A DNA stretch of 13,849 nucleotides from Candidatus Omnitrophota bacterium (GCA_023246985.1 JAHFHJ010000003.1:1-13849); one strand, 5' to 3'. Counted from the stretch's first letter, positions 1-8,110 are shown. A program made the numbers and translations. The notes: generated by a model from the letters alone, not told the origin.

Positions 1-2398
1 TGAGGCGCATGACCCGGACGCCGACGGCATTCCGGCCGGAAGTGCGGATCTGGCTGACGGGGCAGCGCACCACCATGCCGCCCGTGGTCACAAGAATGAT
101 CTCATCTTCCTCTGCGACCGTCAGGACATTCACGACTTTTCCGTTTTTTTCGGAAACTTTCACATTAATGATCCCTTTGCCACCTCGGGATTGGATGCGG
201 TATTGAGCAAACAGCGATTTTTTCCCAAAACCGTTCTGGGTCACAGTGAGCGCCGTTGCCTCCGGGTCTACGATCTCCGCCGCGATTACTTCGTCGCCCT
301 TTGCCAGGCTCACGCCGCGAACGCCGCTGGCGTTCCGGCCCATCTCTCGCACATTATCTTCTTTAAACCGGATGGCTTTCCCGTCGCGTGTCGCGATAAA
401 GATCTCGTCTTTCCCGGAAGTGATCTTGCAAACCACGAGCTCATCTTTGTCGCGCAGCGTGATCGCGTTGATCCCTGAGGAGCGCGGCCGCGAATATTCG
501 ATCAGATTCGTTTTCTTGATCACGCCCTTGGCCGTCACCATCACCACGTAGCGCTTATCATCGAATTCCTTGACCTGCAAAAATCCGGAGACCTGTTCGT
601 TCTGCGCCAGGGAAAGAAAGTTCACGATCGCTTTTCCTTTGGCCTGCCGGGAAGCTTGCGGAATATCGTAGGCCTTGCGCCAATAGACGCGGCCCTGGTT
701 GGTAAAAAACAGGATAAAATCATGGGTCGAGGCCATGAACATATGCTCCATGAAATCCTCGTCATCGCGCACCCCCGCGCCGGTGACGCCGCTTCCGCCG
801 CGGTTTTGCCGGCGATACATGGCGACCGGAATGCGCTTGATATAACCGGCGTGCGAGATCGTGATCAGCACGTCCTCCTCCGCGATCAGGTCTTCGATGT
901 CGATATCCCCCTCCGCCGCGACGATCTTCGTCCGGCGTTCATCTCCGTATTTCTTGAGGATCTCCTGCGTTTCTTCTTTGACGATGTCGAGAACTTTACG
1001 CCGGCTTTTCAGCACGGCTTTGTAGTATTCGATTCTTTTGATGAGATCGAGATATTCCTCGTCAATCTTCTCGCGCTCGAGCTGCGTTAAGCGCTGGAGC
1101 TGCATTTCGAGGATGGCCTTCGCCTGGATCTCCGAGAGCTTGAGCTCCTTGATGAGCCTTTCTTTGGCGAATTCCGGGCTCTTGGAGGCGCGGATGATTT
1201 TGATCACCCTGTCCAGATTCGCGATGGCGATCTTCAGGCCTTCAAGAATATGGGCGCGCTTTTCCGCTTTGTCCAATTCGAAGCGGGTCCGTCGCACAAT
1301 GACCTCCGCGCGAAAACCGATGAACTTTTCGATCATCTGCTTCAGGGTCAGAACGCGGGGCTGGCCGTCCACAAGCGCGAGCAGAATGACGCCAAACGAG
1401 GACTGTAGCTGCGTGTGTTTATAAAGATTGTTTAACACCACCTGCTGAATCGCGTCCTTTTTCAACTCGATCACCAGACGCATGCCGTCACGGTCCGACT
1501 CATCGCGAATATCGGAAATCCCCTCGATTTTTTTGTCCTCCACGAGGCGGACGATCGATTCGATGAGCGAGGTTTTGTTCACCTGATAGGGGATCTCGGT
1601 AATGACCACGGCGTCTTTTTTGTTCCTGGAAGTCTCGATCGCGGCTTTGGCGCGCATGATGATCTGGCCGCGACCGGTCTCATAAGCCTTTTTGATCCCT
1701 TCGCGGCCGATAATAAGTCCGCCGGTCGGAAAGTCCGGTCCTGTCACGATCTTTAAAAGTTCTTTGATCGTAATGTCGGGGTTATCGATCGTCGCGACAA
1801 GCGCCTTCACGATTTCGGTCATGTTGTGCGGAGGGATGTTCGTGGCCATGCCGACCGCGATTCCCGTGGAGCCGTTCACGAGAAGCGTTGGGATCCTGGA
1901 AGGCAGGATCGAAGGCTCGGAGAGGGACTCGTCAAAGTTGGGTGTAAAATCGACGGTGTCTTTATCGATGTCGTTGAGCAGTTCGTTGCTGATCGCCGCA
2001 AGCCGCGCTTCGGTATAACGCATGGCCGCCGCGTTATCGCCGTCAATCGACCCGAAGTTTCCTTGTCCCTCCACAAGCGGATACCGCAGCGAAAAGTCCT
2101 GCGCCATGCGAACCAGCGTGTCATAAACCGCAGTATCCCCGTGGGGATGGTATTTGCCCAGCACTTCACCGACGATACGCGCGGATTTTTTATACGGCTT
2201 GCTGTGAACAAGTCCCAACTCGTTCATGGCGAAAAGAATGCGCCGGTGGACGGGTTTCAACCCATCACGGACATCCGGAAGCGCGCGCCCCACGATGACC
2301 GACATCGCGTAATCGATGTAGGAATCTTTCATCTCTTCTTCGATCGGCCGGGGAACCACTTTTTCGTTCATCGCGTACAAATTCTTTTCATCCGCCAT
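1..2398 (-). CDS. gyrA: DNA gyrase subunit A, 3' end beyond the window
   Basis: Breakage-reunion subunit of the type II topoisomerase that introduces negative supercoils with GyrB. The frame is open from ATG at 2398 to the window edge (799 codons; family members are about 810-875 residues), so only the C-terminal tail is missing. Seen: the N-terminal winged-helix region with the HPHGD motif (residues 84-88) and the catalytic tyrosine in RYTEARL (Tyr128, equivalent to E. coli Tyr122). The quinolone-region positions equivalent to E. coli 83 and 87 are Thr89 and Asp93. The C-terminal beta-pinwheel starts near residue 500. The GyrA box there reads QNRGGSG (residues 531-537) instead of QRRGGKG, and a second, box-like QSRGGKG lies at 736-742. 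AAAGGA upstream with about 7 nt spacing supports the ATG. The start lies 22 bp after the gyrB stop, implying co-transcription. ParC is the alternative, but the long pinwheel domain and pairing with gyrB favour GyrA. Confidence 0.97.
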   Translation of the reverse strand, partial: MADEKNLYAMNEKVVPRPIEEEMKDSYIDYAMSVIVGRALPDVRDGLKPVHRRILFAMNELGLVHSKPYKKSARIVGEVLGKYHPHGDTAVYDTLVRMAQDFSLRYPLVEGQGNFGSIDGDNAAAMRYTEARLAAISNELLNDIDKDTVDFTPNFDESLSEPSILPSRIPTLLVNGSTGIAVGMATNIPPHNMTEIVKALVATIDNPDITIKELLKIVTGPDFPTGGLIIGREGIKKAYETGRGQIIMRAKAAIETSRNKKDAVVITEIPYQVNKTSLIESIVRLVEDKKIEGISDIRDESDRDGMRLVIELKKDAIQQVVLNNLYKHTQLQSSFGVILLALVDGQPRVLTLKQMIEKFIGFRAEVIVRRTRFELDKAEKRAHILEGLKIAIANLDRVIKIIRASKSPEFAKERLIKELKLSEIQAKAILEMQLQRLTQLEREKIDEEYLDLIKRIEYYKAVLKSRRKVLDIVKEETQEILKKYGDERRTKIVAAEGDIDIEDLIAEEDVLITISHAGYIKRIPVAMYRRQNRGGSGVTGAGVRDDEDFMEHMFMASTHDFILFFTNQGRVYWRKAYDIPQASRQAKGKAIVNFLSLAQNEQVSGFLQVKEFDDKRYVVMVTAKGVIKKTNLIEYSRPRSSGINAITLRDKDELVVCKITSGKDEIFIATRDGKAIRFKEDNVREMGRNASGVRGVSLAKGDEVIAAEIVDPEATALTVTQNGFGKKSLFAQYRIQSRGGKGIINVKVSEKNGKVVNVLTVAEEDEIILVTTGGMVVRCPVSQIRTSGRNAVGVRVMRL

Positions 2399-2420
2399 GG
2401 TGTTTCCTTTTTATCGTTTA

Positions 2421-4946
2421 TTAAACGTCCAGATTGCGAACGGCTTTTGCGTGCCTTTCGATAAAAGCGCGCCGGGGTTCTACCGCATCGCCCATCAGCA
2501 CCGTGAAGATCTCGTCCGCTTCCACCACGTCGTCCAACGTCACCTGGAGCACGGTCCGGGTTTCGGGATTCATCGTCGTTTCCCAAAGCTGGTCGGGATT
2601 CATCTCTCCAAGACCTTTGTAGCGTTGGAGTGTCATGCCCGCCTTGCCGTTTGCTTTGATTTGCGTAAGAACATCCCGGAGCGCTATGACTTCCATCTTT
2701 TCCTTCCCCAGCGAAAGTTCGAACCCGGTTTCTTCGCCGGCCTCAAAATGCTCAAAACCAAATCCGTATTTCTCGAGACGCTTCTTTGCCTTCTCGAACT
2801 CTTTCGCTTCGAAGATCTCGATCAGTTCATGCAGCGGCCGCGTGTCCACGGCCGCCTCTTCCCCGGCCCCGTCCGGCGCTTGCCCCTTTTTCGCGGGTTT
2901 TTTCTCGTCCTTCTTTTCCTTTTCTTTCTCTTGGGCTTCGACTTTTTCAGCCCTTGCCTCTTCTTTGGCTTTTTGCTCTCGCTGCTTCCCGAGCTCCTTT
3001 ACGTGATCTTCGACCTCTTTTTCGGTATAAAAGAAAAACTCTTCGTTCTTGTCCAATGCGCGCACGAGAAAAAGAGGAAATCCCCTTTTCTTGTCCTGGG
3101 CTTCCATGAAGCGATGCCACAAAATGCCCTTCCGGGCGAGCGACCGTTCGAGGTCGGTCATGGCCTGGACCAGATCCATCAATTCGCGAAGCTCCTTGCC
3201 TGAGATGGCGCCTTTGGCGCCTGTCTTTTTAAGAGAAACTTCCTGCAGCCCGAAGTTCAGCAGCAGGTTGTTCATTTGCTCTTCGGTTTGGACATACTGC
3301 TCTTCTTTCCCCCGCTTCATTTTATAAAGCGGCGGTTGCGCGATATAGATGTGCCCGCCCTCAACCAGCTTTTTCATCTTCCGGTAAAAGAACGTGAGCA
3401 AAAGCGTCCGGATGTGGCTGCCATCCACGTCGGCGTCGCACATCAGGATGATCTTGTAATATCGAAGTTTTTCGATGTTAAATTCTTCCTCGACCCCCGC
3501 GCCGATTGCGGTAATGATGGTCCGGATTTCTTCGTTCGAAAGGATTTTATCGATGCGGGCTTTTTCCACATTCAGGATCTTCCCTTTCAGCGGAAGAATG
3601 GCCTGGAACCTCCGGTCGCGTCCCTGCTTCGCCGAACCTCCGGCGGAGTCGCCCTCCACAAGATAGATCTCGCTGTTCTTCGGGTCGTCGTCCGAACAAT
3701 CCGCCAGCTTCCCGGGGAGCGATGCGGAGTCCAGCGCTCCCTTGCGCCGCGTTAGCTCCCGGGCTTTCCTTGCGGCTTCGCGGGCGCGATACGCCAGCGC
3801 CGCTTTTTCGACGATCTTGTTGGCCACCGGAGGATTTTCTTCGAAAAAGGTGCTGATCCCCTCATAAATGACGGAATAAACGATTCCCTCAACCTCGCCG
3901 TTGCCGAGTTTTGTTTTAGTCTGGCCTTCGAACTGCGGCCGCGGGACTTTGACGCTGATCACGGCCGCGAGCCCTTCGGTGAGATCCGCGCCGCTCAATC
4001 CGGCCTCCAGGTCCTTGAGGAGGTTCTTGTTCTTGGCGTATTGATTCGTCGCGCGCGTGAGAGCGGTTTTAAACCCGCTCATGTGCGTTCCGCCCTCGAC
4101 GGTATTAATGTTGTTCGCGAACGAGAAGACATCCTCTCCATAGCTGTCGTTATACTGGAACGCCGCCTCGACCTCGACTTCCTCTTTGGTCTTGTCGACG
4201 TAGAAAAACTTTTTGTGGAGCGGATTTTTGTTGCGGTTGAGATACTGGATGAATTCCGAGATGCCCCCTTTATAAAGAAAAATATGTTCTTTGATTTCTT
4301 TTTTGATGCGTTCGTCGCGGATGGCGATGCGGACGCCTTTATTGAGGTACGCGAGCTCGCGCAAGCGGTTGGAAAGAACATCGAAGCTGAATTCGATCTT
4401 TTCGAAGATCTCTTTGTCTGCCAAAAAGGAAACGGTCGTGCCCCGTTCTTTCGTCTTTCCTTTTTCGGTGACTTGCGTCACCGGATGCCCCCGTTTATAC
4501 CGCTGGTGCCAGATCTTTCCGTCGCGCCGGACCTCTACCTCGCACCATTCGGAAAGCGCGTTTGTCACGGACACGCCGACGCCGTGAAGCCCTCCCGCAA
4601 CGCGATAGGACTTATTATCGAATTTCCCGCCGGCATGAAGGGTGGTCATCACCACTTCCAGCGCGGATTTTTTTTGGGTTTTATGCAAATCCACGGGAAT
4701 CCCGCGCCCGTCATCCGCGACCAAAACACTCCCGTCCGCGTTAATCGCCACATCCACCCGCGTCGCGTACCCGGCCAAGGCTTCATCAATGGAATTGTCC
4801 ACCACCTCATAAACCAGGTGGTGAAGGCCCCGGAGGGTGGTGTCACCGATGTACATCGCGGGTCTTTTCCGGACCGCCTCTACGCCCTCCAAGACCTGGA
4901 TATTGGTTGCGTCATACTTGGAAGACGCCCCTTCTTTTTTGTTCAT
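2421..4946 (-). CDS. gyrB: DNA gyrase subunit B
   Basis: ATPase subunit of gyrase, partner of the adjacent gyrA. GHKL ATPase domain: catalytic Glu47 and Asn51 in EVVDNSIDEA, DDGRGIP at 78-84, glycine-rich lid GGLHGVGVS at 118-126, and QTKTKLGN at 342-349 with the ATP-contacting lysine. TOPRIM domain: EGDSAGG starting at Glu431 and DADVDGSHI with Asp504 and Asp506 for metal binding. The C-terminal QRYKGLGEMNPDQLWETTM is at 774-792. At 841 residues it is longer than E. coli GyrB (804). It shares the large insertion between TOPRIM and the tail (about 545-768 here), and inside it a Lys/Glu-rich low-complexity stretch (about 643-697) accounts for the extra length. AGAAGGA lies 5-6 nt before the ATG. 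The gene sits 38 bp after dciA and 22 bp before gyrA. Confidence 0.97.
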   Translation of the reverse strand: MNKKEGASSKYDATNIQVLEGVEAVRKRPAMYIGDTTLRGLHHLVYEVVDNSIDEALAGYATRVDVAINADGSVLVADDGRGIPVDLHKTQKKSALEVVMTTLHAGGKFDNKSYRVAGGLHGVGVSVTNALSEWCEVEVRRDGKIWHQRYKRGHPVTQVTEKGKTKERGTTVSFLADKEIFEKIEFSFDVLSNRLRELAYLNKGVRIAIRDERIKKEIKEHIFLYKGGISEFIQYLNRNKNPLHKKFFYVDKTKEEVEVEAAFQYNDSYGEDVFSFANNINTVEGGTHMSGFKTALTRATNQYAKNKNLLKDLEAGLSGADLTEGLAAVISVKVPRPQFEGQTKTKLGNGEVEGIVYSVIYEGISTFFEENPPVANKIVEKAALAYRAREAARKARELTRRKGALDSASLPGKLADCSDDDPKNSEIYLVEGDSAGGSAKQGRDRRFQAILPLKGKILNVEKARIDKILSNEEIRTIITAIGAGVEEEFNIEKLRYYKIILMCDADVDGSHIRTLLLTFFYRKMKKLVEGGHIYIAQPPLYKMKRGKEEQYVQTEEQMNNLLLNFGLQEVSLKKTGAKGAISGKELRELMDLVQAMTDLERSLARKGILWHRFMEAQDKKRGFPLFLVRALDKNEEFFFYTEKEVEDHVKELGKQREQKAKEEARAEKVEAQEKEKEKKDEKKPAKKGQAPDGAGEEAAVDTRPLHELIEIFEAKEFEKAKKRLEKYGFGFEHFEAGEETGFELSLGKEKMEVIALRDVLTQIKANGKAGMTLQRYKGLGEMNPDQLWETTMNPETRTVLQVTLDDVVEADEIFTVLMGDAVEPRRAFIERHAKAVRNLDV

Positions 4947-4984
4947 TTTTTTCCTTCTGGGGAAGAATTGTTTTTGAGAAACGC

Positions 4985-5272
4985 TTATTTCCCGACCAGC
5001 ACCCGCACCTCTTTAACCGTCTCTTCCCCCAGCACCGCCTGTGCCCGCTTTAAGAACGAGCTTCGGTATCGCTGGCTGATCTCGTAGGCGAGGGTCGCTT
5101 CGTTCACATGAATATAAAGAATACCTTTTGAGGAAAGTTGAGGACGGGTTTGTTTTTTAAGTTTTTCTCCCGCGATGCTCGGCCAGGAATCGACCAACAG
5201 GCTCCTTTTTTGTTTTTCGGGGTCTTCAAATCCCCGGATCACCTTCGGCAGGATCGATCGAATATCATCCAT
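4985..5272 (-). CDS. dciA: DciA-like (DUF721) protein, predicted replicative helicase loader
   Basis: A 95-residue protein matching the DUF721/DciA pattern: N-terminal helical part, a conserved Trp30 in VDSWPSIAGEKL, then a beta-rich stretch GILYIHVNEATLAYEIS (50-66) and a final helix-strand with LGEETVKEVRVLVG. DciA is the widespread, presumably ancestral loader of the DnaB replicative helicase in bacteria without DnaC or DnaI. The function is assigned from family and context, not from catalytic residues. It lies 33 bp after dnaN and 38 bp before gyrB, the position where recF (or recF plus DUF721) usually stands. No strong Shine-Dalgarno is visible before ATG 5272, so it may be translated by coupling to dnaN. 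Confidence 0.82.
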   Translation of the reverse strand: MDDIRSILPKVIRGFEDPEKQKRSLLVDSWPSIAGEKLKKQTRPQLSSKGILYIHVNEATLAYEISQRYRSSFLKRAQAVLGEETVKEVRVLVGK

Positions 5273-5305
5273 GAAATACCGTTGATGGATCGTCGTGTTG
5301 CTTTG

Positions 5306-6406
5306 TTAGTTGAGCTGCATCGGCATGATCACATAAAGATATCCCTCGCGCCCTCTGATCAATCCGGGTTTGTCGGGATCGCTTAAAGAAATGCTGATGT
5401 TTTCATCGGAGAGATTTTTCAACACATCTAAAAAATATCCGGGGTTAAAACCAATCGTGATCTCCCCTCCGCTAAAAACCGCAGGAAGTTCTTCTTTCGC
5501 TTCCCCCATATTGGGGGTTTTGGCGGAGACAATGATCTTGTTTTTGATAAAATCGAATTTAAGCGCGGGCGCCTCCGGAGAAGTTAAGAGAGCGGCCCTG
5601 CGGACCGCTTGAAGGAATTCCTCCCGGTTCGCCCGAACTTGCGTTTTTTCTTCTTTGGGAATCACTTGATCATAGTTGGGGAAATTTCCCTCAATGAGAC
5701 TGGAGGTGAGGTAGGTATCCTCAAAGTAAAAAATAACTTTGTTTTGAGTGTGAATAATCTTGACCATCCCCTCCCACTCCAATAATTTCAAAAGCTCGTG
5801 AATGGTCTTTGAAGGAATAATCATTTCGGTGTTTTTAACGTTTTTTTGTTGGGTTTCTTTCTTATAAAAAGCCAGTCTCCGCCCGTCTGTGGCTACAAAC
5901 CTGAGCTGGCTCCCGTGTATTGAGAGAAGGACCCCATTCAATACGTACCGCGTTTCATCGTGAGAGATCGCGAAGGAGGTTAAAGAAAGACTTTCTTTCA
6001 TAACGGCTTGTTCTATTTCGATGGCTTCGCTGAGAGAAAACTCGGGAAGTTTGGGGTACTCTTCCCTATCGAGTCCCATGATTTTAAAATGAGACTTCCC
6101 CGCTTTAATATTAACGGTGTTGTTTTTTGTGACGGATATTTCCACCCCCCCTTCGGGGAGCTCTTTAATAATATCAAAAAATTTTCTTGCCGGGACGGTG
6201 ATGCTTCCCGGCTGTATAACCTCCACAGGGAGAAGCGTGGAAATCCCCACTTCCATATCCGTCGCGACAATTTTTATCTTTCCGTCCTTTTGCGTTTCAA
6301 GAAGAAGGTTGTTAAGAATGGGAAGAGTGCTGGGTTTGGAAGCGGCGATATTGACGCTCAAAGTAATCTTTTTAAGCAATTCGTTTTTTTGAACTTTTAT
6401 TTCCAT
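5306..6406 (-). CDS. dnaN: DNA polymerase III subunit beta (sliding clamp)
   Basis: Ring-shaped processivity clamp that tethers DNA polymerase III and other partners to DNA. The 366-residue length is typical of the family (E. coli 366). The protein shows the three repeated clamp domains (roughly 1-120, 121-245, 246-366). Recognisable stretches are LPILNNLLLE near residue 28, the second-domain FVATDGRRLAFYK, and the family C-terminus YVIMPMQLN, which helps form the partner-binding pocket. A strong AAGGAG precedes the ATG at 6406. It follows dnaA by 133 bp, with its own promoter candidate in that gap, and leads directly into dciA and gyrB. Confidence 0.97.
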   Translation of the reverse strand: MEIKVQKNELLKKITLSVNIAASKPSTLPILNNLLLETQKDGKIKIVATDMEVGISTLLPVEVIQPGSITVPARKFFDIIKELPEGGVEISVTKNNTVNIKAGKSHFKIMGLDREEYPKLPEFSLSEAIEIEQAVMKESLSLTSFAISHDETRYVLNGVLLSIHGSQLRFVATDGRRLAFYKKETQQKNVKNTEMIIPSKTIHELLKLLEWEGMVKIIHTQNKVIFYFEDTYLTSSLIEGNFPNYDQVIPKEEKTQVRANREEFLQAVRRAALLTSPEAPALKFDFIKNKIIVSAKTPNMGEAKEELPAVFSGGEITIGFNPGYFLDVLKNLSDENISISLSDPDKPGLIRGREGYLYVIMPMQLN

Positions 6407-6427
6407 AAGAACTCCTTATGCTTTTAT

Positions 6428-6456
6428 ATTATATTTAAAAATAGCAACCGTAGTAA
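6428..6456 (-). promoter_or_regulatory. Candidate dnaN promoter
   Basis: On the minus strand a perfect TATAAT (-10, 6428-6433) lies 17 bp from TTACTA (-35, 6451-6456, only 3 of 6 matches to TTGACA). The predicted start near 6421 would leave a leader of about 15 nt that still contains the AAGGAG ribosome site. The spacer is AT-rich, so a chance TATAAT is possible. Confidence 0.35.
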
Positions 6457-6470
6457 TAAGCGCGGTGGAT

Positions 6471-6489
6471 TTGTGAATATCCTACACAA
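6471..6489. promoter_or_regulatory. Inverted repeat with DnaA-box-like 9-mer in the dnaA-dnaN spacer
   Basis: TTGTG (6471-6475) and CACAA (6485-6489) form a short inverted repeat. The minus-strand 9-mer ATATTCACA (6480 to 6472) differs from the DnaA box TTATNCACA at one base. It lies upstream of the dnaN promoter candidate and could be a DnaA or other regulator site. This is inference from sequence match only. Confidence 0.3.
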
Positions 6490-6539
6490 CTATTTAAAAA
6501 AGAACGAGATATAAAAAAAATTTCTTGGGGATTCAGGGC

Positions 6540-7904
6540 CTACTTTTTCAACAATCCCGTAAGCTTATCTAATAAACTCCGCACTGTCACATCTTTATCC
6601 CTTTCCGCGGCGATCTTGTTACACGAATGAAGCACGGTGGTGTGATCTTTTCCGCCAAAATATTCCCCGATTTCCGGAAGAGAATGGCGGGTAAGCTCCC
6701 GGACAAGAAACATCGCGATTTGCCGAGGACGGACGATCGAAACCGTTCTTTTTTTAGCGCGAAGATCAGAAACTTTCATGTCAAAGTAATCCGCCACCAC
6801 CTTCTGAATTCCTTCAATCGTGAATTTTTGAGCCTCTTCTTTAAAAGAATCTTTTAGAATCTCTTGAGCTAACCCAATGTTAATCTTGGAGTTCGTGAGG
6901 GTGCAGTAAGCCACTACGCGGATTAAAGCGCCCTCAAGTTCCCGGATATTTGATTTGATCTTATCCGCGATAAAATAAGCCACATCATCAGGCACCACAA
7001 CGGTTTCCCGCTCCATTTTCTTTTTCAAAATAGCCACGCGCGTCTCAAAGTCCGGCAGCTGGATGTCCGTCACAAGTCCCCAGCCGAAACGGGATACGAG
7101 GCGTTCTTCGAGCCCTGGAATTTCCTTAGGGGGGCGGTCGCTTGTGACGACGATCTGCTTATGAGACTCATAAAGCGTATTGAAGGTGTTAAAAAACTCT
7201 TCCTGGGTCGAATCTTTTTCGGCGATAAAATGAACATCGTCGATCAGTAAAAGATCGAGCGTGCGGTATTTTGCGCGAAACAAAGGGGTCGATTTTGTTT
7301 GGATCGCCGTAATCAGCTGGTTGGTAAACTTTTCGCTGGACATATAAAGGATCTTAAACTCGGGATGGCGGCGCTTCATCTCGTGGGCAATCGCTTGAAG
7401 AAGATGGGTTTTTCCAAGGCCGGTGGGCCCATAAATAAAAAGAGGGTTATATTGCTTTGCAGGCGATTCGCTAACCGCGACAGAAGCGGCATGCGCAAAG
7501 CGGTTTCCGGGGCCGATCACAAAATCATCAAAAGTGTATTTTTGATTCCAGCCGGCGGCAGCATCTTCCCGCTCCTTGGTTTGCACCGAAACCGGGAGCG
7601 AAGACACGGCCTGAGGCGGTGCCACCACCCGATAGACGATCTTGGGCGCATAGCCCAAAACCTCCTCCGCGGAAGAAAGAATGAGGTTCTGATAGTGATC
7701 CTCAAGCCATTTTCCATAATAATGATCGGGAACGCTTAGCGTCAACTCCTCAGCAGAACTTTCCAGGAGAGAAACCGGTTCGAACCAGGTCTTAAAAGAG
7801 CGCTCGCTGAGTTCTCGGGAAAGAATAAAGCGGATCTTTTTCCAAAGGCCAAGCGCCGGTTCTTCGGGAGGCGAAGAAAGAGGCTGATTCATGGAAAAAG
7901 GCAT
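6540..7904 (-). CDS. dnaA: Chromosomal replication initiator protein DnaA
   Basis: AAA+ initiator that binds DnaA boxes and melts the origin. Domain I (about 15-90) carries W40F in the helicase-contacting part. Domain II is a short linker to about 120. The AAA+ domain has Walker A GPTGLGKT (159-166), Walker B LLLIDDVHF (218-226), the sensor region VVTSDRPP, the arginine-finger segment SRFGWGL (Arg272) and sensor II RELEGALIR (321-329). The C-terminal helix-turn-helix carries the signature GGKDHTTVLHSC (417-428), with Ser in place of the usual Ala. Length 454 is ordinary. The start is uncertain: GAGGAG abuts the ATG at 7904 (zero spacing) and lies 12 nt before a second in-frame ATG at 7892, so the true protein may be 450 residues. 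Its upstream flank is the putative origin, and box-like repeats there suggest autoregulation. Confidence 0.97.
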   Translation of the reverse strand: MPFSMNQPLSSPPEEPALGLWKKIRFILSRELSERSFKTWFEPVSLLESSAEELTLSVPDHYYGKWLEDHYQNLILSSAEEVLGYAPKIVYRVVAPPQAVSSLPVSVQTKEREDAAAGWNQKYTFDDFVIGPGNRFAHAASVAVSESPAKQYNPLFIYGPTGLGKTHLLQAIAHEMKRRHPEFKILYMSSEKFTNQLITAIQTKSTPLFRAKYRTLDLLLIDDVHFIAEKDSTQEEFFNTFNTLYESHKQIVVTSDRPPKEIPGLEERLVSRFGWGLVTDIQLPDFETRVAILKKKMERETVVVPDDVAYFIADKIKSNIRELEGALIRVVAYCTLTNSKINIGLAQEILKDSFKEEAQKFTIEGIQKVVADYFDMKVSDLRAKKRTVSIVRPRQIAMFLVRELTRHSLPEIGEYFGGKDHTTVLHSCNKIAAERDKDVTVRSLLDKLTGLLKK

Positions 7905-7914
7905 CTCCTCGAAG

Positions 7915-7934
7915 TTATTAACAGGTTATCAAAA
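7915..7934 (+). promoter_or_regulatory. DnaA-box-like tandem pair 1
   Basis: TTATTAACA (7915-7923, one mismatch to TTATNCACA) is followed 2 bp later by TTATCAAAA (7926-7934, two mismatches). The pair lies between the dnaA promoter candidate and the dnaA start, where bound DnaA could repress its own gene. Confidence 0.5.
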
Positions 7935-7989
7935 AGAAAAGTTTTATTATTTATAATAACGTATTCTATATGATAAAAATTGTTGAAAA
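7931..7989. other. AT-rich candidate duplex-unwinding stretch
   Basis: In this stretch 51 of 59 bases are A or T, and it is flanked on both sides by DnaA-box-like pairs. This is the most easily melted segment of the origin region, but a second AT-rich run at 8120-8145 is an alternative. I could not identify a convincing DnaA-trio array. Confidence 0.4.
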
Positions 7990-7992
7990 CAA
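7963..7992 (-). promoter_or_regulatory. Candidate dnaA promoter
   Basis: On the minus strand TTGTTT (-35, 7987-7992, 3 of 6) lies 18 bp from TAGAAT (-10, 7963-7968, 5 of 6). The predicted start near 7956 gives a leader of about 50 nt that crosses DnaA-box-like pair 1. The region is very AT-rich, so support is modest. Confidence 0.3.
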
Positions 7993-8001
7993 ACAAAGAG
8001 C

Positions 8002-8021
8002 TTATAAACAAGTTATCAACA
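8002..8021 (+). promoter_or_regulatory. DnaA-box-like tandem pair 2
   Basis: TTATAAACA (8002-8010) and TTATCAACA (8013-8021) each have one mismatch to TTATNCACA and are separated by 2 bp, the same spacing as pair 1. This is the best-matching pair of the origin and lies upstream of the dnaA promoter candidate. Confidence 0.6.
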
Positions 8022-8037
8022 ATATAAAATAAGACAA

Positions 8038-8092
8038 AATAAAAGCCCGCTCCCCTTACAAAGAAGCGAACGCAAAACACTGCTTTTTTATT
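8038..8092. repeat. Inverted repeat enclosing a GC-richer island in oriC
   Basis: AATAAAAGC (8038-8046) is complementary to GCTTTTTTATT (8082-8092) apart from two extra T. The 35 bp between contain a small inner inverted repeat, CGCT with AGCG. The right arm ends in a T run, so it could also act as a weak terminator on the plus strand. The role is unknown. Confidence 0.3.
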
Positions 8093-8110
8093 GTACAGAA
8101 AAACAGATCT

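Noticed and set aside
191..4587. Many long plus-strand open frames opposite gyrA and gyrB, including one of 348 codons at 4041-5087
   Set aside because: They are antisense to genes with complete, motif-rich gyrase sequences, resemble no family I know and have no independent support. They are products of the GC-rich third positions of the real genes.
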